From Patescibacteria group bacterium UBA6164 (lineage in GTDB: Bacteria > Patescibacteriota > Gracilibacteria > BD1-5 > UBA6164): a DNA stretch of 21,793 nucleotides. Shown piece by piece: positions 1 to 8,282 of the stretch. The notes beneath the pieces were generated by a model. The model was not told where the DNA came from. It searched no databases and was given only the letters and a program-made list of their open reading frames with translations. Each line of letters starts with the position of its first letter. Positions within the stretch are counted from its first letter, which is position 1. The translations under genes were made by a program, and so were the position numbers. The stretch spans positions 1 through 21,793 of the forward strand of contig DIUG01000014.1 in assembly GCA_002422305.1 (NCBI GenBank), read 5' to 3'.

Positions 1-29
1 TAATATAAATTTTTTTTATAAATATTCTA

Positions 30-56
30 TTGACTTTTAAAAATATTATTTATAAT
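30..56 (+). promoter_or_regulatory. Promoter of the first surface protein gene
   Basis: A -35 box TTGACT (30-35) is followed after 15 bp by a perfect -10 box TATAAT (51-56). Transcription would begin near 62-64, on top of an ATG at 62, which argues that translation starts at the later ATG at 125 after a leader of about 60 nt. Confidence 0.7.
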
Positions 57-124
57 AGAATATGTCTTTTATAAAAAAATTGAAAGACTTATGTTTTTAT
101 TTTTATTTTTTTTACTATATTTTT

Positions 125-748
125 ATGAAAACAAGTGTAAAAAAGTTAGTTGCTGGAGCTAGTGTTTTAGCTTTAATAGTAGCTAATTCAGCTTTCGCAG
201 AATTAAGTTTAACTGGTTCTACTACAGGATTAAGTTTAACTGGTTCTACTGAAACTTTAAGTGGTTCTACTGTTACATGAGATTTAAATGTTACTACTAC
301 TGCTCAAGTTTTACCAACTTTAAGCTTTAGTATTTCAAGTCCTAATGTAGAATTGTGAATATTAAGTCCTTGAGAAGTAACTACAGGTAGTGCTACAACT
401 TTAACTTTATCTACTAATGCTATAGATTGAGCAGTTGTAAGTATATCTTCTAGTACAGGTTGATTATCTTCTGAACAATGAGGATTGATAGCTTTTTCAG
501 GAGGAACTCTTATTCCATGAGAAGAATGATATAATTTAAGTGTTGGTACTCCTTCAGCTTCAACATGAGCTACACCAACAATTGGAAATGCAATTATTGA
601 TAGCTCAACTCCTATTAATGTAATGTCTGTAGCTTGACCTACAAACTGATCAACTGTTGATATTACAACTAATGCATCTATTAGTAATATTACTCCAGCT
701 GGTAATTATTCTGTAATTCATACATATTCAGTTACTTGAACTTTTTAA
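125..748 (+). CDS. Secreted beta-rich surface protein, WxL/spore-coat-U-like
   Basis: A 207-aa exported protein, read with TGA as Gly. Residues 1-26 form a classic signal peptide: KTSVKK, then a hydrophobic core, then a cut after SAFA. The mature part starts with a duplicated SLTGSTTGL/SLTGSTETL stretch and is very rich in Thr, Ser, Gly, Ala and Val, with almost no charge. The pattern LGILSPGEVTTGS near the middle and TPAGNYSVIHTYSVTGTF at the C terminus resembles beta-sandwich surface proteins of the WxL or spore-coat-U type; I see no canonical WxL motif. The ATG at 125 is preferred over one at 62 because it puts the signal peptide at the N terminus and the promoter covers the earlier ATG. 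It is monocistronic, with its own promoter and terminator, which suits an abundant envelope protein. The family assignment is inference; secretion is well supported. Confidence 0.8.
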
Positions 749-780
749 TTTATTTTAATTAAGAATAGATTATAAATAAT

Positions 781-809
781 AAAAAATCACTACATTTTAG
801 TGATTTTTT
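781..809 (+). terminator. Intrinsic terminator of the first gene
   Basis: Perfect 12-bp inverted repeat (781-792 with 798-809, AAAAAATCACTA arm) around a 5-nt loop. The second arm ends in a T-run, giving a textbook Rho-independent terminator 32 bp after the stop codon. Confidence 0.9.
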
Positions 810-894
810 ATTTCTTTTAAAAAACTATTCATTGGGTATTTCAAACGATGCACAAAATGTATTATACTTTCTACGATTTTTTTCATTTTAAAAT

Positions 895-922
895 TTGACT
901 TTTTTATTTTTTTAATTATATT
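895..922 (+). promoter_or_regulatory. Promoter of the surface-protein operon
   Basis: TTGACT (895-900), 16-bp spacer, TATATT (917-922). A TATAAT also occurs at 929-934 but is 28 bp from the -35 box. The leader to the ATG at 961 is about 30 nt. Confidence 0.55.
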
Positions 923-960
923 AAATTATATAATATATTATATTAACCTTATTTTTATAT

Positions 961-2160
961 ATGAAAAAAATCTTTATAATATTTGCTTTGATTATAGCTG
1001 TTCTATTTAGTAATTATGCTAATGCTTGATTTACAATATCTCCTTTGAAATATGAATTTGAAGCAAAACCTTGAACTAGTAAAAAAGAAAAAATAAGAAT
1101 AACAAATGATGATGATAAACCTATAACACTATATAGTTCAATGGAAACTTTTATGGCTTGAGATGTTAGTTGAAATCCTAAGTTTGTAAAAATAGAAGAT
1201 CAAACAGATTCACAATTTTCTTTAAGTAACTGGATTAATGTAGAAGATAAAAATATAACATTAGCACCAAAAGAAACTAGAGAAGTTTATTTTGACTTAA
1301 ATATTCCAAAAAATGCTGAACCAGGATGACATTATGCAGCTATATTTTTCTATCCTTGAACACCAAGTTGAGCACAAGTTGCTATGGTTAATAGATTATG
1401 AATATTAATTCTTGTAAATGTAGAATGAAATGTTAAAGTAGAGTGAAAATTGGATTCTTTTAAAATAGGTAATAATAATGATAATAAAGATTTTATAGAA
1501 AATACTACATTTAAAGACTTCCCTATAATATTTGAAACAATTTTCGAAAATTTATGAAATGTTCATTTAAAACCAAATTGAAAAGTAACATTAATAGATC
1601 AAGATTGAAAAACTTTAGAAAATATTTGAAAAGAAAGACTTTTAAGTACAGCATGAGCTTATCTTTGAGAAAAGATGGTTGATTATATACCTATAAATGA
1701 TTCTTTTTGAAATGTATTACCAAAAAGTAAAAGAAAATTTGATTGAGTTTGGGAAGGATTTTGATATACAATTTTAAATGATGATGGAACAAAAAGTGTT
1801 AAATTTAAAAATTTAACAGAATATTATGCAGATAAAGCATCTGAAAAAGCACAATTTTTAATGCCATGGCAATCTATAAATACAAGAACAGTCGAAAAGA
1901 AAATAACAGCAAAATTTGAGTTAAGTTATGAATGAAAGGATAAAATTAAAAAAGATTTTTTAGATAGTAAAGATTTTTATATAACTTATGAGGAAAAATA
2001 TGTTTGAATAAATTATATAATTTCTTGAATTGTTATAATAATTATTATTTGAATTTTATATTATTTTATATTAGTTGCTCCTAAAAATAAATCTAAAAAA
2101 GAAGAAGAATTAAGAAAAAAGATAATTGAAGAAATGAATAAAAATAAAACAATGAACTAA
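961..2160 (+). CDS. DUF916/WxIP-like exported membrane-anchored protein
   Basis: A 399-aa envelope protein. Residues 1-21 form a signal peptide ending NYANA. An Ig/Fn3-like region follows, with FTISPLKYEFEAKPGTSKK, then ITNDDDKPITLYSS, a Trp-containing LSNWINVED segment and FDLNIPKNAEPGGHYAAIFF. This order (an F/YxxxP start, a KPG turn, N-x-x-DKPIT, then a PxxAxxGxY strand) matches the DUF916 domain of WxL-interacting proteins in Gram-positives, which binds peptidoglycan. Near residues 350-370 is a single membrane segment (IISGIVIIIIIGILYYF) followed by a Lys/Glu-rich cytoplasmic tail (SKKEEELRKKI). It is first in an operon with three further exported proteins. Its likely role is tethering surface proteins to the wall or membrane. 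The domain call comes from motif resemblance only. Confidence 0.72.
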
Positions 2161-2194
2161 TCTTGATTTTTAATTTATAATTAACTATAAAATT

Positions 2195-2650
2195 ATGAAA
2201 AAAATTATATCTCTATTGATGGCAATTTCTTTTTTTCTATCACCAGTGAATATATATGCAAATAAATCAGTAGCTGTTTCTGCCGTTGTTGGTGATATTA
2301 ATCGTGTGCCAATTATTTTGAGTGTAAATCCAGATAATAATATTGTTGTGTTACCATCTACGGATTCTATTATATATACTATATCTTTTTCAGATTATGA
2401 AAAAGATGATATAATTCATACTATTACTCCTTGAATTTGAACTTATATAGATACATGAATTAGTAATTGAATTACTTTATGAAAATCATCATATGATTCT
2501 AATGGTTTAGCAACTTTAAAATTTGAATATATTCCAGTTTTATCAGATTGAGAAGTTGAATATCAAACAGAAATAGTTGTTACTATAAGTGATTGAATTA
2601 ATACTGTAGAAAAGATTTTAAATATATATGTATATGATCCATATGCTTAA
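2195..2650 (+). CDS. Small secreted Ig-like protein
   Basis: A 151-aa exported protein. The signal peptide (1-22) ends VNIYA. The remainder is predicted to be all-beta: VPIILSVNPDNNIVVLPS, then a cadherin/Ig-like ISFSDYEKDDIIHTITPG, and a C-terminal strand pair EIVVTISDGINTVEKILNIYVYD. The ISDG...I.VYD ending is common in bacterial Ig/cadherin-like modules. It starts 34 bp after the DUF916-like gene. Its last 8 nt overlap the next start codon, so the two are probably translationally coupled. I do not recognise a named family. Five TGA codons are read as Gly in the second half. Confidence 0.72.
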
Positions 2651-3641
2651 AAGAACAAAATATATTTTTCTTTTAATTTTCGTTTTTTTTATAATAATAT
2701 TATTTATATATAGTTTTTTTTATAATAAAAAACAATTAGATGATTTTAAAAAAGATATTTTTATAAAAAATATTTCTTGGGATATTCCTATTTGAAGAGA
2801 AATACCTTATAAAAATTGAGATGATTTAGAATTTTATATTATTATAAAAGATGAATTTAAAAATCAATTTTTATTAAATATAGATTCTTTGAAACAAAAT
2901 ATACATGTACTTAATATTAATATTAATGATACTAATATTAAAAATAATAATATTCTTGTTAAAAAATGAGATTCTATAAAAATAGTTTGAAAAGCTAAAA
3001 ATAATTGAGTTTTTAAAATATCTGATAGTGATGATATAAAATTGAATATTGTTTGAAAAATTCAAGATTCTAATAGTATAGATAAAGATTTAGATAAAGA
3101 TTTAGAAAAAAAAGTAGATATTAAGATAGAAAATACTATTTTAAATTGAAATATAACAAATGCAGTTCAATTATTTTGAACTTGATTAGAACAAATAAAA
3201 AATGTTAATATTTGATGAATTAATTTTCAACCTAAATTAATAAAATGAAGATATTTTTTACTTATAAATCAAGATACTTTTGATACTTGAAAATATTTTA
3301 TTATACTTCATCTTTTAAATTGAAATATAATTTATCTAGATCAAAAATTAAATTTCAATTATATTAATTCTAAAGTAAATATTGTTAATATAATTCCAAA
3401 TATTGTAAAAAATGATAAAGATAGAGAAGTAGTTATTCAATGAAATTGACTTTCAAAAATAATGGGGGTACAACTTAATAATAATTTTGTTTTTAAAAAT
3501 ACTAGTTATAGAATAATTAATGATAAAGTTATAATAATAAAAATACCTTTTTGAATGGATAAATGAACTTATTATATAAATATAATGACTATAGATTGAA
3601 TATATGAAGCTAAAAATAAAAAATTTACTATTATTAATTAA
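2643..3641 (+). CDS. Membrane-anchored protein with C-terminal TIG-like domain
   Basis: A 332-aa protein that begins inside the end of the previous gene (8-nt overlap, different frame). Residues 3-27 (RTKYIFLLIFVFFIIILFIY) form an uncleaved signal anchor, leaving the rest outside the membrane. The middle is Lys/Asn/Asp-rich, with KDLDKDLEKKVD near residue 145. The C-terminal ~85 residues run VNIVNIIPNIVKNDKDREVVIQGNGLS and end with GTYYINIMTIDGIYEAKNKKF. This fits the IPT/TIG Ig-like fold (I-x-P start, V-x-I-x-G-x-G-L/F, late YxI strand). A related segment may precede it near residues 185-245. It probably works on the cell surface with its operon partners. The function is unknown. Confidence 0.68.
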
Positions 3642-3648
3642 AAAAAAT

Positions 3649-5982
3649 ATGAAAAAAATAATTTGGATAATTTTATTGTATTTATTTTCTTATATAAATG
3701 TTTTTGCTGATGGTGAAATTTTTGATATAAAAATAAAGAAAACAACAGAAAGTAATACTTTATATTCAAATGGTACTACTCTATCTGATTTAAAAAATGG
3801 AAATTCTATTAATATAAGAATTCAAACAGTTTGATTATTTACATCTAATAATTATTTTTCTTTGTCTTTACCTGCTTGATTAAGTTATAGTTGACATACG
3901 ATAAGTAATTTATGATGTGTTTCTTTTAATAATGCTTGAATTAATAATTCATCTATATATTATTCTTATTCTTGAGTTATAAATCCTATTACTTCAACAA
4001 TAAGGCCATGTTTAGTTGAGCTTACTTATACACTTAATACAATTAGTGCTTGAACTCATAATATGAATTTACTTTATTGATGAAATCAAAAATGAAGTAT
4101 AACTATGCCTATAAATTCGATTGCAAGTGCTTTTACTAGAGATTTAAATGGTGATTGATATTTAGATGCATATGAATTAATATTTAATAATCCAATAACT
4201 AACACTTCAGATTTATCTAATTTAACAATTTGATGAATTAGTGTCAATTCTTATTCTTGAAGTACCAATTCTTGATATATTCTTTTTAATGGTTCAATTT
4301 TTTCTACTTGAGACAAGCCTCAATTATTAGTTACTAATTGAAATGTATTTTGAAATATATGAACTATATCATCTTCTTTATTAGAAGAACAAGATTGAGC
4401 TAAACCAGTTTTATTATCAAATAATTCACAATCTTGAGTAATTTCTAGTACTTGAAATATAGTTTTAACTTTTTCTGAAGCCTTAAAGCCGACAACAACT
4501 ACTTCTTTTACATTAACTAAAAGTTGATGAACTATTTTTTCTTTAAGTTGATCTTTAAGTTTTAATTTAAAAGAATTAACACTTGAACCTAATTTAGAAC
4601 TTGAAGCTTGAGATTATATTTTAACATCAAATTCTTGAGTAAAAGATTTTTGAGATAATATATTAGATAATGTTAATCTTTCTTTAAAAGTTTTAGATAC
4701 AAAAAAACCTACTTGAAGTATACAAATTAATTCTTGAGCAACGACAACACAAGATAAAAATGTGCAATTAACTTTATCGTGAAGTGATGATATTTGAGTA
4801 AATAATATTTTAATATCAAATAATTCTAATTTTGATACTTATACAACTATAAATAATACTACTAGTACTTGATGGACTTTAGATATTTCATCATGAACTT
4901 GAACAAAAAATGTTTATGTTAAATATGTGGATTTAGCTTGAAATGAAAGTATAACTTATACAGGAAGTATTATTTTTGACAATACTAAATTATTTATATG
5001 TAATCCATCATTACTTCCTGCTAATGCCTCTTGGAATTCTGTATCAAATTATATGCAAACATTAACTTGATCAACTTGGTTACCTATAGATTCAACACCA
5101 ACTTATAATTTAACTCTTTCAACTACATCTTGTAATTTTAAATGTAATGATTGATATAACTGGAATTCAAGTACATTATCTTGTTTATTACAAATATCTA
5201 ATTCTAGTACTTCTAGTTTATCTGCTTGAACTAGTTCATCAGGTTGATCTGGTTCATCTAGTACTTCTAGTTCATCTAGTAGCAATGTAAATAATTTAAC
5301 AAAATCTTGAAGTACACAAAATATTTCAAAAACAGATATAAAAATTGATAATTCAATAACTTTAAATAATAAAGAAGTAATTAAGTTTATAAGTGAGAAT
5401 AAAGATAAAGAATTTAATATAGAAAATATAAATATATATTTATCTACTAAAACTTCAAAAGATACAAAAAAGATATTAGAGTTATTTGAAAAAAAACTTA
5501 TTTTCGATGATTTAGATTATTATATATCTTTTGATAAAGATATAAAGAATAATTATAATGAATTATTAAATACATATATGAATTTAATTTTAAATTTAGA
5601 TAATTATTTGTTATCTAAAGATAAAGATTTAATTAATATAATAATTATAGATAATAAAAAACTTAATACATTATATAAATCATTAAAATCACCAGAAAAT
5701 AAATATATTACTAAAAGTAATAATAATAAAATATATAAAACTAATTATGAAGAATTAAAAGAACCTTTAAATAAAGTAGAAGATTTTATATTTAAAAAAT
5801 TGAATTTATTAAAATCATCAAATAATATAACATTGAAACAATATAATCAATCAATAAAAGATTATAATAATTTTATATTAAATATAACTATTAGTAAAAA
5901 ATATAATAATAAAGAAGCATTAAAAAAAGCTTTGGAAAAATTAGAATTATTAAAAAGTATATATAATAAAAAAATAAATTAA
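3649..5982 (+). CDS. Large multidomain surface adhesin-like protein
   Basis: A 777-aa exported protein and last gene of the surface operon, 7 bp after the previous stop. The signal peptide (1-21) ends INVFA. At 165-176 lies an EF-hand/dockerin-type calcium loop, DLNGDGYLDAYE, in which one loop glycine is TGA. Residues ~249-345 look like a Big_5/SbsA Ig module (GNIVLTFSEALKP). Residues ~350-445 look like an Ig-like module (LTLSGSDDIGVNN...VKYVDLAGNES). A small Cys module starts at C451 and has CNFKCNDGYNWN and a final SCLL. A Ser/Gly/Thr linker of about 40 residues follows, then a Lys/Asn/Glu-rich helical C-terminal region of ~220 residues without Gly. The ATG at 3649 is chosen over 3604 because it places the signal peptide at the N terminus. 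Likely role: calcium-dependent surface attachment or structure. Domain names are inferred from motifs. Confidence 0.78.
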
Positions 5983-5990
5983 ATTTTAAA

Positions 5991-6028
5991 ATATAAATTT
6001 CATTATTAATGGAATTTATATTTTTTTT
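5991..6028 (+). terminator. Terminator of the surface operon
   Basis: A 12-bp stem (5991-6002 with 6010-6021, one G-U pair), 7-nt loop, followed by an uninterrupted T-run to 6028. It begins 9 bp after the last operon gene. Confidence 0.85.
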
Positions 6029-6067
6029 GATTTTTATTAAAATCATCATTTTAAAATATTTTTATTT

Positions 6068-6095
6068 TTGATTATTTTTTTAAAAATAATATAAT
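6068..6095 (+). promoter_or_regulatory. Promoter of thyA
   Basis: TTGATT (6068-6073), 16-bp spacer, perfect TATAAT (6090-6095). The leader to the thyA ATG is about 25 nt and has no Shine-Dalgarno sequence. Confidence 0.6.
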
Positions 6096-6125
6096 ATTTC
6101 AAATATAAATAACTTTTTAATAAAA

Positions 6126-7052
6126 ATGAAACAATATTTACAATTATTAAAGGAAATAAAAGAAAATGGTATTTGAAAGGATGAAAGAACTGGTACTTGA
6201 GTTAGATGATTATTTTGAATGCAAGCTAAATATGATTTAGAAGATTGATTTCCTCTTGTTACTACTAAAAAAACATTTTTAAGATGAATAGTAGTTGAGC
6301 TTATTTGGTTAATTAGATGAGATACTAATATAAAATATTTAGTAGATAGAGATGTTCATATATGGGATGAATGGCCATTTCAAAATTATTTAGATAATAA
6401 TTTGTTATCAGAAAAATATCCAAAATATAGTACAGTCTGGTTTGAAGAAAAAGAAATTTTTATAAATAAAATCAAAATATTACCTGAAAATGATCAATTT
6501 GTAATTGAATGGTGAGATTTATGACCTGTATATTGACATCAATGGAGAAATTTTAATTCTCAATGAATTGATCAAATAAAAAATGCTATAAATGAAATAA
6601 ATAATAATCCTACAAATAGAAGAATTATTGTTTCCGCTTGGAATCCTGCTCAAATGGATAAAATGTTATTACCTCCATGTCATGCTTTTTTTCAATTCAA
6701 TGTTGATACAACAAATAACAAATTAAATCTACAATTATACCAAAGAAGTGCTGATATGTTTTTATGAGTACCATTTAATATAGCTTCATACTCTACCCTA
6801 CTTTTGTTAATTGCAAAAATTACTTGATTAAAACCATGAGTATTTACTCATACTCTTTGAGATGCACATATATATAATAATCATGTAGAACAAGTTGATT
6901 TACAATTATCTAGAGAACCAAGAGAATTACCAGAATTACAAATATTAAAAGATATTAAAACTTTAGAGGATTTAGAACAATTAGAATGGGAAGATTTTAA
7001 ACTTGTTTGATATAATCCATATGAAAGAATAGTAGCTCCTGTAGCAGTTTAA
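6126..7052 (+). CDS. thyA: Thymidylate synthase
   Basis: A 308-aa protein that methylates dUMP to dTMP using methylenetetrahydrofolate, yielding dihydrofolate. Family signatures run in order: DERTGTGVRGLFG near the start, DGFPLVTTKKTFLRG, GDTNIKYL, IWDEW, GDLGPVYGHQWR, RRIIVSAWNP, the catalytic cysteine C185 in LPPCHAFFQF, YQRSADMFLGVPFNIASYS for dUMP binding, and THTLGDAHIYNNH. Many of these invariant glycines are TGA, which makes this gene the clearest proof of TGA=Gly. It is longer than the 264-aa E. coli enzyme because of ~45 extra residues between IWDEW and GDLGPVYG, the same site as the small-domain insert of the 316-aa Lactobacillus casei type. The C terminus ends PVAV as usual. folA follows on the same strand and recycles the dihydrofolate. 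Confidence 0.97.
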
Positions 7053-7057
7053 AAAAA

Positions 7058-7110
7058 CCTCTCTCTTGAATTCTCTCTCCTTGTCAGGAGAAAGAGGCCC
7101 AAATTAAAGG
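7058..7110. repeat. Small GC-richer palindromic repeat between thyA and folA
   Basis: A 50-bp patch, much richer in G+C than its surroundings, with an imperfect hairpin (CTCTCTCCT arm, AGGAGAAAGAG arm). It shares the 14-bp string CTCTTGAATTCTCT (7063-7076) with the inverted-repeat element near 8.1 kb (8087-8100). It is probably a truncated or diverged copy of that element. It has no downstream T-run, so it is not an ordinary terminator. Confidence 0.6.
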
Positions 7111-7131
7111 AAAAAATAATATAAAAAAAAT

Positions 7132-7677
7132 ATGAAGTTTAATATAATACTTGCAGTTGATGAACAAAATGGTATATGAAAGTCTAATTTGTTAGCCTGG
7201 CACTTATCTAATGATATGAAATATTTTAAAAAAATAACAAGTGAAACAAATGATTTAGCTAAAATGAATGCTGTAATTATGTGAAGAAAAACTTGGTTTT
7301 CTATACCTAATTTACATAGACCATTACCAGAAAGAATAAATTGTATACTAACTAGAGAATTAAAAAAAAGTGATATATGAAGTAATATAGATGATTTTGT
7401 TTTGTATTTTAATTCTTTAGATGATTGTTTATTTGAACTTGAATCAAAAGAAAATGTAGAAAATATATTTATTATAGGTTGAGCAGATTTATATAATCAA
7501 GTTTTAAATCATCCGATGCTTGATAAAATATATATGACAAAAATAAAATGAGATTTTGATTGTGATGTTTATTTAAATAAAATACCTAATAGTTTTATTG
7601 TAGAATCATATACGGATTGGGAAAAAGAAAATGATATAGAATATAGTTTTTGGGTATATAAAAGAGTAGATTATTAA
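7132..7677 (+). CDS. folA: Dihydrofolate reductase
   Basis: A 181-aa enzyme reducing dihydrofolate to tetrahydrofolate with NADPH, regenerating the cofactor used up by ThyA. It shows the DHFR pattern: IILAVDEQNGIGKSNLLAWHL at the N terminus, the substrate-binding acid D28 in LSNDMKYFK, NAVIMGRKTWFSIP, PLPERINCILTRE, and the NADPH-binding FIIGGADLYNQVL. It is slightly longer than the 159-aa E. coli enzyme. It lies 79 bp after thyA with no clear promoter between, so it is probably cotranscribed. Its stop codon sits inside a terminator hairpin shared with the convergent gene. No Shine-Dalgarno sequence precedes the ATG. Confidence 0.96.
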
Positions 7678-7688
7678 TCTACTCTTTT
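7660..7688. terminator. Bidirectional terminator between folA and the CoA-binding gene
   Basis: A perfect inverted repeat (7660-7670 with 7678-7688, AAAAGAGTAGA arm) that extends inward through TTA/TAA. The arms are A-rich outside and T-rich on exit in both directions. It contains the folA stop codon and touches the stop codon of the convergent minus-strand gene, so one hairpin can end both transcripts. Confidence 0.8.
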
Positions 7689-8043
7689 ATATTTCATTTA
7701 TCATTATACATGTATCAATTTTAAAATCTTTAAAATTATTTTCTTCTAAAAAAAATTTTACATCATCATTACTAGCTCCAGGTTGGCACCATATTATTTT
7801 ATTTATTATTTTATCTTTATATTTTTTAAGTATTTGAAGAGTTACTTCTGGTTGTACTACGAAATTTATTATATCATAATCACCTTTTACAAATCATAAA
7901 TTTATATGAGTTTTTAGTCATTCTATTTGTTTTTCTTTTGGATTTATAGGAATTATTGTATGTCATTTTATTAGTAAGTCTTTAATTATTTTATTTCCAT
8001 ATTTTTCTGGATTATTCGATGCACCTATTAATACTATTTTCAT
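7687..8043 (-). CDS. CoA-binding domain protein, YccU-like
   Basis: A 118-aa single-domain protein. It opens with a Rossmann-type nucleotide loop, KIVLIGASNNPEKYGNKI, followed by LLIKGHTIIPINPKEKQIEG, then FVVQPEVTLQILKKY and the conserved IIWCQPGASNDDV. This matches the small CoA_binding_2 proteins (E. coli YccU type), which bind CoA or a related nucleotide; their physiological role is poorly known. Length is close to the family norm. The gene converges on folA. Its probable promoter lies near 8230-8257, with a mobile palindromic element in between, so the element would be part of its 5' leader. Confidence 0.85.
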
Positions 8044-8060
8044 TTTAAATAATTAGTTAA

Positions 8061-8210
8061 TAATGTTTTTGTAGGGAAATAACCCACTCTTGAATTCTCT
8101 CCCTTATTTAAGGGAGAGAGGCTACAATTGTTCCCCTTGCCCTTATTTAAGGGAAAGGATTCAGGTTAGGGTTAATTTTAAAATTATTTCCCTACAACTT
8201 TAATGTTTTT
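8061..8210. mobile_element. MITE-like element with 14-bp terminal inverted repeats
   Basis: The sequence TTGTAGGGAAATAA (8069-8082) is mirrored exactly by its reverse complement at 8184-8197. Between them are two internal palindromes, an arm pair around TTATTTAA at 8097-8118 and CCCTTATTTAAGGG at 8140-8153, plus a GGTTAGGGTTAA stretch. The 10-bp string TAATGTTTTT occurs just outside on both sides (8061-8070, 8201-8210), which looks like a target-site duplication. There is no coding capacity in ~130 bp. It is GC-richer than the surroundings. This is the architecture of a MITE; the driving transposase is not in the window. The exact ends are uncertain because the two flanks differ by a few bases. 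Confidence 0.75.
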
Positions 8211-8229
8211 ACTTCACTTATATGCTATA

Positions 8230-8257
8230 ATAATATAATATATTTAAAAGAAGTCAA
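8230..8257 (-). promoter_or_regulatory. Likely promoter of the CoA-binding gene
   Basis: On the minus strand, TTGACT (8257-8252), 16-bp spacer, TATTAT (8235-8230). Transcription would run through the MITE-like element into the gene starting at 8043. Confidence 0.45.
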
Positions 8258-8282
8258 TAAAATAAAGAATATTTCAATAATA

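Noticed and set aside
62..124. Start of the first gene at the ATG at 62.
   Set aside because: It coincides with the expected transcription start and adds an aromatic run ahead of a normal signal peptide. The ATG at 125 is better.
2874..3065. 63-codon minus-strand frame.
   Set aside because: Shadow of the 332-aa plus-strand gene; Asn/Ile/Tyr/Phe-rich translation from AT-rich antisense.
5103..5285. 60-codon minus-strand frame rich in Leu/Glu/Asp.
   Set aside because: Antisense of the Ser/Gly linker and Cys module of the 777-aa gene.
961..5982. Many apparent nonsense codons and frame breaks in the surface genes.
   Set aside because: All are TGA and disappear with TGA=Gly; no TAA or TAG interrupts these genes.
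6126..7052. TGA as selenocysteine.
   Set aside because: TGA is at conserved glycines, many times per gene, and without SECIS-like structures.
8061..8210. Element as a simple terminator of the helicase gene.
   Set aside because: It lies ~75 bp past the helicase stop, has TIRs and flanking repeats, and the palindromes lack U-runs.
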